A stretch of 64,000 bases of DNA. Origin: Symmachiella dynata (GTDB lineage Bacteria; Planctomycetota; Planctomycetia; Planctomycetales; Planctomycetaceae). Of this stretch, positions 54,845 through 64,000 are shown piece by piece. A program made the position numbers and the translations under genes. The stretch covers positions 1,293,001-1,357,000 of the forward strand of contig NZ_CP036276.1 of assembly GCF_007747995.1 (NCBI RefSeq). Reading direction: 5' to 3'. Numbering within the stretch: the first letter of the stretch is position 1; every line of letters begins with the position of its first letter. Below the pieces are notes generated by a model that saw only the letters and a list, made by a program, of their open reading frames with translations, did no database searches and was not told where the DNA came from.

Positions 54845-54872
54845 GGGGGCGGACTTCGTCCGTCCGCCAGCC
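54845..54872. repeat. GGCGGAC-TTCG-GTCCGCC-type palindrome
   Basis: GGGGGCGGACTTCGTCCGTCCGCC forms a compact hairpin; a reversed copy with GGACGGACGTAGTCCGCCCCC lies at about 60955-60980. It sits between two tRNA genes. Confidence 0.65.
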
Positions 54873-54885
54873 ACCCGGTGATGAG

Positions 54886-54976
54886 CGGAAGGTGCGAGAT
54901 TCGAACTCGCATTCCTTTGATGTTCAGGAAACCGGTTTAGCAAACCGGCCCGGCCAACCGTATCCGGCTACCTTCC
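54886..54976 (-). tRNA. tRNA-Ser(GCT)
   Basis: A 91-base class II tRNA: acceptor GGAAGGT/ACCTTCC, discriminator G as usual for Ser, anticodon arm CCGGT-TTGCTAA-ACCGG with GCT, long variable arm, T-arm GCGAG-TTCGAAT-CTCGC. CCA is not encoded. Confidence 0.95.
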
Positions 54977-54988
54977 GTATAGTTAAGG

Positions 54989-55064
54989 TGACCAAGGTGG
55001 GAGTCGAACCCACAAATTCACCAGGCTCTCGACCTGGCCGCTTTTCCCATTTGCGTACTCGGCC
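54989..55064 (-). tRNA. tRNA-like gene, anticodon arm TCGAGAG (Leu GAG?), C33
   Basis: A 76-base cloverleaf: acceptor GGCCGAG/CTTGGTC with two G-U pairs, anticodon stem CCAGG/CCTGG, T-arm GTGGG-TTCGACT-CCCAC, discriminator A. The loop TCGAGAG gives GAG as anticodon but puts C at position 33, where U is nearly universal, and the variable loop is short, unlike Leu tRNAs. The D-arm is also weak. It may be a degenerate or specialised tRNA. First gene of the array; a TACAAT box lies at 55121-55116. Confidence 0.55.
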
Positions 55065-55115
55065 CTCTACCCTGTTGAGACGCGGGCGGCGCAAAATGGT
55101 TCGCGTGGGAAATCG

Positions 55116-55121
55116 ATTGTA
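55116..55121 (-). promoter_or_regulatory. Possible -10 box for the tRNA/Y-RNA array
   Basis: TACAAT on the minus strand, 52 bases before the first tRNA gene; no convincing -35 is seen in GC-rich DNA upstream. Weak call. Confidence 0.35.
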
Positions 55122-55124
55122 GCG

Positions 55125-55206
55125 CGACCCCCCGGCGGAGCCGGGGGCTGATGGAATCATTGCGGCGGCGCTTTTATACCAGCCTCCGGCTTTGCCGGGG
55201 GGGGAA
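55125..55206. repeat. Two CCGGC-n-GCCGG hairpins flanking the gap
   Basis: CCCCCGGC-GGA-GCCGGGGG (about 55129-55149) and CCGGC-TTT-GCCGG (55185-55197). They lie after the exported protein gene 55216-56406 and before the tRNA array on the same strand, and may act as a weak terminator, but no T-run follows. Confidence 0.5.
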
Positions 55207-55215
55207 TTGGTGGCA

Positions 55216-56406
55216 CTACGGTTGGCCCCAACGCACCACCGGCGGGTTTTGCATCGATTGCGGGCTGGTCGCTGCGCCCAACTGGTGGGGGAACGTGACG
55301 AAGTGAAACCAACTTCGCATCGTTTTTTCTTGACCCACCTCAGCGGCAAATGTTCGCCAAGCGGAGAGTGTGCCGTCCGCATCGATCGTGAGTTGTTCGT
55401 CGCCCTGTTTCGAAAACTCGCTGACGGCCAATGCCAAACAACGACGGCGGTCCATGACATGCGCCCATCCTTCAGCGAGCGCAGCTGATTTCAATGGGGC
55501 GGCTTCCATCAATCGCAACTCGCCCGCCTTGCCGCGCCACACCTGCCACGGAATGTCCAGCGAGGGCCGTGCCCGCAATTCCATTTGCCACTCCGGACGC
55601 AATGAGCCATACACGGTGCGCGATGCTCCGAAATCGACCAACGTCGGCTCCTTGGCGGTAGGCGGATCGAGATTCAGATGCAACTGCCATCCCAAAGCAG
55701 CGACGTGCTGTTGCGGATCGTCGACTCGCACATCGACCTCCATCCAACTCACGCGTGCGGGGAAGACTAGATCGACCGTCCAACTCACACCCGCCAATTC
55801 CGGCGCGGTTTCAGACTTCTCAAACCGCAACCCCACCGCCATCGGCCCCTGCCGCAGAACACGCGACTTGGTTCCCGCGCCTCCCATGCGATGTTGATTC
55901 CCCTGCGCATCGCGCAGCAACAAACCTTCGGCCTGTTGCAGATGTTCCAGCGGCGGATAACTAACCGATGCCAGCAGCCCGCTCAAATCGCGAGGAACTT
56001 TCCATTCAATATACGGCGCATTAGCAATGGAATACGCATCTTCATTTTCGCTCAGCACATGCCCCCGCTCACGCTCCGGCCCCGGTTGAGTATCAGGACC
56101 GTACTGAATCGTAAACGCCGCCGTTTCGAAGGGATCCAACACCCCAGCAAAATCGAGCCACCATTTGTCGGACTCCTGCCCCGGCGTCGCATTACGAAAC
56201 TGCGCCCGCACTGGCTTGCCATCACGCACCAGTCGAAACGAAGTCCCCTCCGGCACCGCCACCGGCAACGTCACCAGTTCCCCCACCGGAATCCCATGCC
56301 GCATGATGCCGTACGGTTCACGGAGGGTGAATTGGATTTCATCGGCAGCGGTTGTGAAGGGTGCCGTGAAGAGGGCGAGGAGAATTAGGGGGAGGATTTT
56401 TTGCAT
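55216..56406 (-). CDS. Exported beta-rich protein of unknown function
   Basis: A 396-residue protein with a signal peptide (MQKILPLILLALFTAPFTTAA) and a body rich in beta structure and Trp (LVRDGKPVRAQFRNA ... VSWTVDLVFPARVSWMEVDVRVDDP ... GSLRPEWQMELRARPSL). The fold has the feel of a glycan-binding or lyase-associated beta-sandwich, but no catalytic motif can be pointed out. ATG 56406 opens the signal peptide; a longer frame to 56469 is not supported. I do not recognise the family. Confidence 0.7.
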   Translation of the reverse strand: MQKILPLILLALFTAPFTTAADEIQFTLREPYGIMRHGIPVGELVTLPVAVPEGTSFRLVRDGKPVRAQFRNATPGQESDKWWLDFAGVLDPFETAAFTIQYGPDTQPGPERERGHVLSENEDAYSIANAPYIEWKVPRDLSGLLASVSYPPLEHLQQAEGLLLRDAQGNQHRMGGAGTKSRVLRQGPMAVGLRFEKSETAPELAGVSWTVDLVFPARVSWMEVDVRVDDPQQHVAALGWQLHLNLDPPTAKEPTLVDFGASRTVYGSLRPEWQMELRARPSLDIPWQVWRGKAGELRLMEAAPLKSAALAEGWAHVMDRRRCLALAVSEFSKQGDEQLTIDADGTLSAWRTFAAEVGQEKTMRSWFHFVTFPHQLGAATSPQSMQNPPVVRWGQP

Positions 56407-56441
56407 GATGTCTGCCGGAAGAATAGAAGAGCTTTGAGGAG

Positions 56442-56848
56442 TCACTTGTTGCCGGTACCCTGCAACCATTCCAGACGCAATTCAACACGACGCGGTGCAT
56501 TCATGTTTAATAACCGGACGGTGGCACGCCCGATCCCGGTCTTTCCAGCGACAACACCTTCGCAAACCTCAAAATGCTCATCCCACGTATGTTTTCGTGG
56601 ATCAAACAACACCGAGATTTGGCCTGAATCTGGATCAATGCTCGTTAGATTCGGACCTTTATAAGCGTTGCATCGGTCACAAGATAACGCAAGGTGCTGG
56701 GGATCCTTGGTTGGTGAGGATACGTGCTGTTTGGCAATGATGTGTTCCACATGGAATGAAACAAACGGAGTGGCTTGTTGCGGGAGATGGCAGTATTCGC
56801 ACTGATCTCCGGCGGGCGGCGAACGAGTTCACGCAGCCGTATGCTCAT
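56442..56848 (-). pseudogene. HNH endonuclease gene with a frameshift near its start
   Basis: The downstream frame encodes DQCEYCHLPQQATPFVSFHVEHIIAKQH, then LALSCDRCNAYKGPNLTSIDPDSG and DEHFEV, a full HNH nuclease core with its CxxC...H...CxxC zinc frame. It has no start codon before the internal GTG at 56750, which would remove the first zinc pair. The proper start, ATG 56848 (MSIRLRELVRR), is in another frame. The two match the family only if joined near 56810-56815, so a one-base change has broken the gene, unless it is a sequencing error. It overlaps the small gene upstream by 4 bases, as is usual for this pair. Confidence 0.75.
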
Positions 56849-57111
56849 GGCGAGTCCGGGTACTGAGCGAGGAAGCGGCGTGCCTTGGCTTGAATGATGG
56901 AAACGACGTCGACCGCTTCAACGAATTCCTTGTATTCAGCATCTTCTTCAGGCGAAAGTGTTCCGTTGTTCCCCTTTTCTCGCAAGGTCTGGATCCGGGA
57001 CTCCGACTCCGCATCGGCCCGTAATTCCACGATGGTCCGCGCCATCTCCGGCGTAAACGCTTCAGTCATCGGTTCCAGAAAACGGTCAAGATAAGTGGTC
57101 GTGGTGCTCAT
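56845..57111 (-). CDS. Small conserved protein upstream of HNH gene
   Basis: An 88-residue, mainly helical protein (YLDRFLEPMTEAFTPEMARTI ... EEDAEYKEFVEAVDVVSIIQAKARRFL). Its stop overlaps the ATG of the HNH gene (bases 56845-56848), so the two are translationally coupled. Small genes with this type of sequence commonly precede HNH nuclease genes in planctomycetes and cyanobacteria, perhaps as a toxin-antitoxin-like or homing pair; that role is inference. ATG 57111 was chosen over the in-frame start at 57147. Confidence 0.7.
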   Translation of the reverse strand: MSTTTTYLDRFLEPMTEAFTPEMARTIVELRADAESESRIQTLREKGNNGTLSPEEDAEYKEFVEAVDVVSIIQAKARRFLAQYPDSP

Positions 57112-57179
57112 ACGCGGATTGTACGGTGTTTGTGGTGGCAACGACAAGGTGTTTTGACAAGGTTTGGGCGAATGTCAGT

Positions 57180-57275
57180 GTCGTAGGGTCCGCTGTGCGG
57201 ACCGGTTAATCCAAAATGCTATCGCACGATGTGCGATACGTATGTGACTGTGGTCCGCACAGCGTGCCCGACTTG
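57180..57275. repeat. GGTCCGCTGTGCGGACC palindromes, facing pair
   Basis: GGTCCGC-TGT-GCGGACC (57188-57204) and a reversed related arm TGGTCCGCACAGCGTGC (57251-57268). Another dispersed palindrome family in an otherwise empty gap. Confidence 0.65.
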
Positions 57276-57641
57276 CTAAGAATCTGGTCGGTGCACAAGT
57301 CCTGTTTGCCAATCGAACATGGTGACTCCATTTTTGAGGCCGACATCGAAGACATAGGGCACAGAAGCTTCCACCTTAGAAAACATAATTCCCAGCACTG
57401 CGGCTTGTTGGCCAAAATTATTGATTAACGGACCATCGGACCAAATTCCGTCATCGATTTGATCCTCGGGCAGGTCACAAAGACAAGGAAATTTATTCGT
57501 AAGCTCAGAATGAACTTTTATAAAAATAGGATGCGGTTCTTCCTCTATCGTGACCGATTCCGCCAGTGCATCGAATTGTTCAAATGCCTGCTGATTATCA
57601 GTGGGGGCGGAGGGAATTTGAAATCCGATCATGTAGGCCAT
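57276..57641 (-). CDS. Small protein of unknown function
   Basis: A 121-residue acidic protein (QQAFEQFDALAESVTIEEEPHPI ... DIDDGIWSDGPL-like, here DQIDDGIWSDGPL ... VYVFDVGLKNGVTMFDWQTGLVHRPDS). The ending VTMFDWQTGLVHRP resembles small immunity-type or DUF proteins that follow toxins, but no toxin lies beside it. Preceded by a weak ribosome binding site. Function not assigned. Confidence 0.6.
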   Translation of the reverse strand: MAYMIGFQIPSAPTDNQQAFEQFDALAESVTIEEEPHPIFIKVHSELTNKFPCLCDLPEDQIDDGIWSDGPLINNFGQQAAVLGIMFSKVEASVPYVFDVGLKNGVTMFDWQTGLVHRPDS

Positions 57642-57683
57642 TTTAGTCGTCCTGTGATTTTTGGATGAATGCCATTCCTTTGC

Positions 57684-57709
57684 GTTTCGTCATGCACAGC
57701 ATGACCTAC
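57684..57709. repeat. GTCATGC-ACA-GCATGAC palindrome, copy 1
   Basis: Found again at 58304-58329, with the shared outer sequence TTTCGTCATGCACAGCATGACCTAC. The two copies flank the small membrane protein gene in the same orientation. Confidence 0.75.
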
Positions 57710-57712
57710 AAA

Positions 57713-58252
57713 TTAGTTCTCCAACAGCACCCACACATCTAGAAATTTATCTCGGCTGAATAACGCAAAACCGCATTCACCACCCATCAACTCCCAACTT
57801 TCCTTACCGGAATCATAATACCAAAGTTCCGCATCGCTGGTGTAAGCGAACTCAAACCATTTGCGAAATTCCAAGTCCCGCTCTGCTGCGGTTTCCCGAA
57901 AATATGAATTGGGGTACTGCGCTAGGACGTCGTCCCCTTGTCGAAGAATTTGGAATGCATCATCCAATGAAAGACGTTGAGTTCGCCATACTACAATTTC
58001 GGTAGTCCGCGCAAGCAACAGTTCAGCTTTCTCTGCTGGTGTGGTTGCACGTGATCGACGTAAAGCTCGATCAAGGAGCTTCTCTGCAAAAAACGCCAAG
58101 GTAAAAAACAATGCCATCAGGAAATAAGCGGTGGTTGAATGTTTCCACGAACCCTGCGGCGTGAATCCACCTGCAGCCAGCGCCATCAGGACAAGGCTAG
58201 CGAATGCCATGATTGCGAAGAACCAACGATAGAGAAATTCGATGACTCGCAT
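57713..58252 (-). CDS. Small membrane protein of unknown function
   Basis: A 179-residue protein with two N-terminal membrane segments (LYRWFFAIMAFASLVLMALAA and AYFLMALFFTLAFFAEKLL) and a soluble C-terminal domain (RTQRLSLDDAFQILRQGDDVLAQYP ... AELWYYDSGKESWELMGGECGFALF). No known motif. ATG 58252 is used; a start at 58300 is read from the neighbouring palindromic repeat. It is bracketed by direct copies of the GTCATGC palindrome. I do not recognise the family. Confidence 0.6.
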   Translation of the reverse strand: MRVIEFLYRWFFAIMAFASLVLMALAAGGFTPQGSWKHSTTAYFLMALFFTLAFFAEKLLDRALRRSRATTPAEKAELLLARTTEIVVWRTQRLSLDDAFQILRQGDDVLAQYPNSYFRETAAERDLEFRKWFEFAYTSDAELWYYDSGKESWELMGGECGFALFSRDKFLDVWVLLEN

Positions 58253-58303
58253 AATCATTTCGTCACCGTAGGGCCGCAGTTTCAAGATTTGGACGACCAT
58301 TTC

Positions 58304-58329
58304 GTTTCGTCATGCACAGCATGACCTAC
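58304..58329. repeat. GTCATGC-ACA-GCATGAC palindrome, copy 2
   Basis: Direct copy of the palindrome at 57684-57709. Confidence 0.75.
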
Positions 58330-58459
58330 CACATTCAGGCCGATGCACAATACCCACGCCGTGCACGACCGCAAGCGGTCGGCTTGGGATCTGACAAACA
58401 TCCCGTACTTTTTCCTCTGTGCCTTCTGTGAACTCTGTGGCTAATCCGTTGCCGAATCC

Positions 58460-60130
<1,671 letters not shown>

Positions 60131-60252
60131 TGTGTTGTCTGTTCCGTTGATTATGTGGTGATTTCCCCCGGAGTCCCGGGGGCTGAGGGGTTTATCGAAT
60201 TAGCAAAGCCTGAGGTTTGTGTGGAACGACATTCTAGACAGCGGGGCCTGCG

Positions 60253-60780
60253 TTATGTGTCGCTGAATAATTGTCCCAGAAATGCCACCGCGGCGGCGTA
60301 GATGCCCGGTTGTTGACTTTCGCGGGGGCCGGCGATGTTCACTGTGCGAATTCTATTCGTCGCCAGCCATTCCGCAACCGAGGCGACATCTCTGTCGCTA
60401 TACGGAAAAGCGACGCGGCAGGGGCGTTGCTGTCGCTTGGCCAGTCGCTCAGTGAGCGCCGTGCCGCCGGTGAGCGGTCGTCCTGCGAGGATCAGCGTGC
60501 CATCGCTATCGCGGACATTCCATTCGGTGCGGACAACGTAATCTCCCGACTCGGTTTCGGTGAGCGGATAATGCAACGGCAGCGGCCCATCTTCAGCTTT
60601 CCGCCCCAGCGGACACCAACCGCCGCAAGCGATACCAGCCACAATGGCCATATCCAAAGCGGCTCGGTCAACGCCAGTCTGGCCGCCGGAGACAATTTTT
60701 TCCACTGTGGTCGGCAAAATGAGTTCCTGCGCCGCTTGGTGGCGCGCTGTAAGTGGAGGACGATCGAAAACGAGCATCAT
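60253..60780 (-). CDS. YpsA-related nucleotide-binding protein (putative Moco carrier type)
   Basis: A 175-residue Rossmann-like protein: SGGQTGVDRAALDMAI and GWCPLGRKAEDGPLP are the diagnostic motifs of the cpYpsA-related family, annotated as putative molybdenum-cofactor carriers and related to DprA/YpsA. TLILAGRPLTGGTALTERLAK carries a phosphate-binding type loop. Function uncertain. ATG 60780 or the next codon ATG is the start; the first 25 residues are not conserved and a start at VEKIVSGG is possible. Confidence 0.8.
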   Translation of the reverse strand: MMLVFDRPPLTARHQAAQELILPTTVEKIVSGGQTGVDRAALDMAIVAGIACGGWCPLGRKAEDGPLPLHYPLTETESGDYVVRTEWNVRDSDGTLILAGRPLTGGTALTERLAKRQQRPCRVAFPYSDRDVASVAEWLATNRIRTVNIAGPRESQQPGIYAAAVAFLGQLFSDT

Positions 60781-60827
60781 AACGGCCGTTTCGCTTGCGG
60801 GCCACTGGCTAATGGCGGTGGGTGGAA

Positions 60828-60917
<90 letters not shown>

Positions 60918-61241
60918 GGGGGAAGTCAGTTGCGTTGAGAGACGATGGGTGGCTGGGGACGGACGTAGTCCGCCCCCAGTGGGAGTGGGGTCGGGATGTC
61001 AAACGTCTGGGCGCGAGGTTTTGCTTGTTCCAGGCGCCCCACCTTCTGACTATCGAATTGAAATGGTTGACGCTCAAGATGGTCCTCTTGCGACTTTTGT
61101 CTGATGAATAACCCTCGCTCAGTGGGAATCACCGTAAAAATTCCTTGATTTTTCCCTGGTACGCAGTGGTAAACTGCTATCCGCCCAGCAGGCAATTATC
61201 GCCTAGCTTTTTGGCGGCGTTTACGTTCTCGGAGTCTAATA

Positions 61242-62663
61242 ATGACCAACAACCAGCACGCGCACTCTGTTTATGAAACCTCTAACGGTCCCGCCCCGCG
61301 GCGACGCCGACGTTGGGGGTGGGCCTTGGTGATGGGGCTGGTTTGTGCCACCGCCGCGATCGCTGTGGTCTACATCTTGAGTCCTCCCCATTACGTAACC
61401 TCCTCGGTGATCTACATCGATGCGACTCCCGATGTCGTAATGAATGCCGGAGTGCGCGAGAACGAAGATTTTGAGACCTACAAGCGAACGCAAATGTTTC
61501 GGGCGTTGACTCGGGTGGTGTTGGACACCGCTTTGAATGAACCGGTCCGCAACACCGAACTGAAACGCTATGGATTTAAGGCGATCGCCGACCTGCCGCT
61601 GCTCAAGGCGCAAGTCTACCCGATAGATTGGTTAGAAACGAAGCTCTCTACCGTGGGGAAGCAGGAGGAATTTTTTGCGATTCAGATGGGGCATAGCGAA
61701 AAACCGGAGGAGTTGGCGGAGATCGTCAACGCCATCACGCAAGTCTATTATCGCGACATCGTGAACGAATCGAAGCTCAATGACAAAAAGCGGATTACTC
61801 AGTTGATGGAGTTGTCCGACCAGTACGAGCAAGAATCCAAGTTAAAACGTGACCAGATCAAAAAACTGAAACGGCGGCTGGGGGTAAACGAGGACGAACC
61901 GCAAACTTTGTTGGCCGTGGCCGAGCAGGAATTGACTCACGAACTCCAATCCAGATGGTTTGAGCAATATCTGGAACGCAATACGCTTAAGCTTCAAGCA
62001 CAGCAGTTCCAAAAATCCTCCTTGGATGACGACGCGATCAAGACGAATCCAGAGACCAAAGAACTGATTCGCACAATGATCAAAGAGGAATTGAAGATTG
62101 CCGCGCAGGAGGTTGCCGCCGACCGTATGCGTGCGGATATTAAACTTTTGGAGGAAACGCTCGACGACAACGAGCACTCCAAACTCGTGCAGCTCCGCGC
62201 GGACTTGGCAAAACAAGAAACCAAAATTGCGGAATTGAATGCGCAGTTAAAGCCGACACTGGAAGCAACTCTCCGCGACTATCAGGTTGCGGTTCGCGAG
62301 CAACACCAAGCAACGCAAGCGGCGCGTGTTGAGGTGTTGGACGAATCGCTTGCCGCATTGGAGGAAGAACTCGATCGCCGCAAGATTCGCTCAAAGTCCT
62401 CAAGTGTCGATTCCTTTGAACTTGAGAAACTTCAAGCTGAGGCTGAGCGGCTTGAGAAACGTTTGATGGAGATTGACGACCGCATTGAGACGTTGAGAAT
62501 CGAACTCAACGCTCCGGACCGGATTAGTATTGTGCAATTGGCCGAAAAGCCCGAATCCAAAGACTACACAGCGGTCTGTACGAAGAGTGCGATTGTCGGC
62601 GGCGGAGCATTTGTGCTCGCCTTCGCCCTCACGCTGTTGATCGCCCCACGCAAATTGGTGTGA
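61242..62663 (+). CDS. Wzz-like polysaccharide co-polymerase, coiled-coil membrane protein
   Basis: A 473-residue protein with a membrane segment at each end (residues about 25-45 and 450-470) and a long coiled coil between (residues about 170-430), the plan of Wzz/ExoP chain-length regulators. There is no tyrosine-kinase domain. Wzz-like proteins set chain length of exopolysaccharide or O-antigen. GGAG at 61231-61234 is 7 bases from ATG 61242. It stands alone rather than inside a polysaccharide operon. Confidence 0.8.
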   Translation: MTNNQHAHSVYETSNGPAPRRRRRWGWALVMGLVCATAAIAVVYILSPPHYVTSSVIYIDATPDVVMNAGVRENEDFETYKRTQMFRALTRVVLDTALNEPVRNTELKRYGFKAIADLPLLKAQVYPIDWLETKLSTVGKQEEFFAIQMGHSEKPEELAEIVNAITQVYYRDIVNESKLNDKKRITQLMELSDQYEQESKLKRDQIKKLKRRLGVNEDEPQTLLAVAEQELTHELQSRWFEQYLERNTLKLQAQQFQKSSLDDDAIKTNPETKELIRTMIKEELKIAAQEVAADRMRADIKLLEETLDDNEHSKLVQLRADLAKQETKIAELNAQLKPTLEATLRDYQVAVREQHQATQAARVEVLDESLAALEEELDRRKIRSKSSSVDSFELEKLQAEAERLEKRLMEIDDRIETLRIELNAPDRISIVQLAEKPESKDYTAVCTKSAIVGGGAFVLAFALTLLIAPRKLV

Positions 62664-62874
62664 TTCAGCAAACATCCACAGTTGCTGTCGATTCATAAGC
62701 GCTTAAACGCGTCTCAAATAGGGGAAAGTCCCAACCCCCATAGGGTCCCCGGTCGATCATAATAGAGTTGGTCGTCAGTGCTTCGGCGGCCAAGTCATCT
62801 CAAATTGCCGATGTCCGCAGCTGCCGTGGTTCGATTTCCTCAGCCCGCACTGCCAAGCTCTTCCGGGGACAAAC

Positions 62875-63324
62875 ATGCAGATTCGACAGATGGTCGCCCC
62901 CGACCTCAAACGCGGTTTTATTAAAGCGCTCTGTGCTTTATCGGATGTCAATTTGACCTTCGAACAAGCGGTGCCGGTCTTTCAGCGACGGCTGAATTCC
63001 GGACTGCATACCTACGTCGCCGAAAAAGATGGCGAAATCGTGGGGACCGCCTCGGTGTTCATCGAGCCGAAATTCATCCATAGCGGTGGACTGGTCGGGC
63101 ACATCGAAGATGTCGCCGTCGACCCGGAGCGACATGGCGAGGGGATCGGCAACGCGCTGGTGCAACATCTGATTCAGCATTGTCAGGATCTGGGCTGTTA
63201 TAAAATCTTGCTGCAATGCACGCCCGAACTGTTGCCTTACTACGAACGCGAAGGCTTCCGGCAATGGGTCTGCAATATGCGAATGGACCTACAACCCACC
63301 TCCGCCCGCGCCGCCGCCAGTTAA
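62875..63324 (+). CDS. GNAT acetyltransferase, glucosamine-phosphate N-acetyltransferase-like
   Basis: A 149-residue GNAT enzyme: FIEPKFIHSGGLVGHIEDVAVDPERHGEGIGNALVQHLI (Acetyl-CoA loop RHGEGIG) and LLQCTPELLPYYEREGF. This strand order is as in eukaryotic GNA1 and bacterial relatives, with the GGLVGHIEDVAV part shared. It probably acetylates an amine, possibly glucosamine-6-phosphate. ATG 62875 lies directly after GGGGACAAAC, a weak ribosome binding site. Confidence 0.85.
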   Translation: MQIRQMVAPDLKRGFIKALCALSDVNLTFEQAVPVFQRRLNSGLHTYVAEKDGEIVGTASVFIEPKFIHSGGLVGHIEDVAVDPERHGEGIGNALVQHLIQHCQDLGCYKILLQCTPELLPYYEREGFRQWVCNMRMDLQPTSARAAAS

Positions 63325-63332
63325 ACCGCAAA

Positions 63333-63360
63333 TGTAGGGTGCGTCGCGACGCACCTTTCT
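63333..63360. repeat. REP-like GGTGCGTCGCGACGCACC palindrome
   Basis: 18-bp perfect palindrome flanked by GTAGG and TTTCTCGC, directly after the acetyltransferase stop. Confidence 0.8.
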
Positions 63361-63392
63361 CGCGTAGGACGAGCGACGTGCCTCTGAAAAGA

Positions 63393-63556
63393 GGTCGCGC
63401 GCAGAGACGCAGAGCCGCAAAGAAGAAAAAGAGAAAATATTGGAAACCCACGTTGTAAATCAGTATTGCCCGTTCCCAACCAAGCTGCGCGTCACGTAAC
63501 AGATTGTATATTGCAAAAAAACTCTCTGCGTCTTGGCGTCTTTGCGCGCGGCATTT
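63393..63556. repeat. Small inverted-repeat element with GCGCAGAGACGC ends
   Basis: Left arm CGCGCAGAGACGCAGAGCC and right arm CTCTGCGTCTTGGCGTCTTTGCGCGCG, about 160 bases overall, no open frame inside. Related arms occur at 12000-12125. MITE-like size, no obvious target duplication. Confidence 0.65.
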
Positions 63557-63605
63557 TTTGAAGGGTGTTTTGTTGATGAGAGTATCGCTCATGTTACGAA
63601 ACCCC

Positions 63606-64000
63606 TCACCCCGTTCCGTTTTCAGAGGGTGCGGGAGGACGGTTGCGGTGTTTGGCTTTTCGGTAGGCGAATAGCGCGATGGCAAGCAGCAGTATGCCGC
63701 CGCCGATGAGCCATTTGAGTTGCTGATTATTCTGCCGAGCGGCTTGTGCGCGGGCGGCTTCTGTTCGGGCTTCGTCGATAATGTCTTGCGGCATGCCGAG
63801 ACGTTCCGCTTCGGCCAGTTGGGCATCGTGTGTTGCCCAATCGCTCTCGCTGCCGGCGACCAAAGCTGCCAGGAAATGGCCCTGTTCTTCATTGGGGAAT
63901 TTCTCGAGCAACACTTCCGTTGCGCGTCGCATTTCCGGGATGTCGTTTTCTCGCGCTGCGATGGTGGCAATGTAGAGGTAGGGGGTGGGATCATCCACCT
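63606..64000 (-). CDS. TPR-like protein with C-terminal membrane anchor, cut by window edge
   Basis: The frame is open through the right edge (131 codons seen); the N-terminus lies outside. Visible parts: a helical TPR-type region (YLYIATIAARENDIPEMRRATEVLLEKFPN), an Ala/Gln-rich helix, one membrane segment near the end (WLIGGGILLLAIALFAYRKAK), and a short basic tail. Planctomycete proteins with this end often carry an N-terminal rhomboid or other domain, which cannot be seen here. Confidence 0.65.
   Translation of the reverse strand, partial: VDDPTPYLYIATIAARENDIPEMRRATEVLLEKFPNEEQGHFLAALVAGSESDWATHDAQLAEAERLGMPQDIIDEARTEAARAQAARQNNQQLKWLIGGGILLLAIALFAYRKAKHRNRPPAPSENGTG

Overview
The window looks like chromosomal DNA of a free-living planctomycete (class Planctomycetia). 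This is inferred from gene content: a formylglycine-type sulfatase, a Tat-exported Gfo/Idh/MocA oxidoreductase, a very cysteine-rich exported repeat protein of the kind linked to planctomycete proteinaceous walls, exported beta-propeller proteins, a moderately high G+C content, and loose intergenic regions full of short palindromic and heptamer repeats. I cannot place it to genus from sequence alone.

Layout. 0-9.7 kb: RraA-like protein (cut by the window edge), exported S9 peptidase, WD40 propeller, two cyclophilin lipoproteins, ComEA-like protein with a GT39-type membrane glycosyltransferase, DUF455 ferritin-like protein, RimI. 10-22 kb: UbiD decarboxylase, 5-formyl-THF cyclo-ligase, Tat oxidoreductase, Cys-rich protein, MutL, fused AroD-AroE, shikimate kinase and prepilin peptidase. 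22.5-31 kb: an Opp-type peptide uptake operon without its ATPases, a TolB-like propeller, GrpB-family protein, a MerR regulator with a classic 19-bp-spacer promoter, and a tartrate/D-malate dehydrogenase-like enzyme.

31.4-45.8 kb is a long co-oriented virion-gene island: protease/scaffold, cement protein, major capsid protein, a tail-chaperone-like gene with a probable -1 frameshift, head-tail connector, completion and terminator proteins, tail tube, a very short tape-measure protein, distal tail protein, and a large hub with a Ser/Gly-rich linker. A DUF115-like protein and two glycosyltransferases follow. No portal, terminase, integrase, replication or lysis gene is present. Most gaps between these genes hold a 200-330 bp mosaic spacer built from degenerate 7-bp repeats and strong hairpins. 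The same spacer recurs elsewhere in the window, so it is a genomic repeat family rather than phage DNA.

46-64 kb: CPBP protease, a second GT39-type enzyme, exported proteins, a sulfatase, and then the most striking locus. An rsr gene (bacterial Ro60, TROVE plus vWA domains) is preceded on the same strand by five tandem Y-RNA-like units and four tRNA genes. Each unit is closed by its own 8-9 bp covarying helix around shared motifs and most end in a U-run. Two carry circularly permuted tRNA mimics, one a T-arm/acceptor minihelix, one almost nothing, and one carries an 18-nt exact copy (by recall) of the universal 23S rRNA domain IV segment plus collinear shorter matches. This suggests a Ro ribonucleoprotein with a set of exchangeable tRNA- and rRNA-mimicking guide modules. 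The end of the window holds a frameshifted HNH nuclease gene, EttA, a YpsA-like protein, a Wzz-like coiled-coil membrane protein, a GNAT enzyme and a TPR-like membrane protein cut by the edge.
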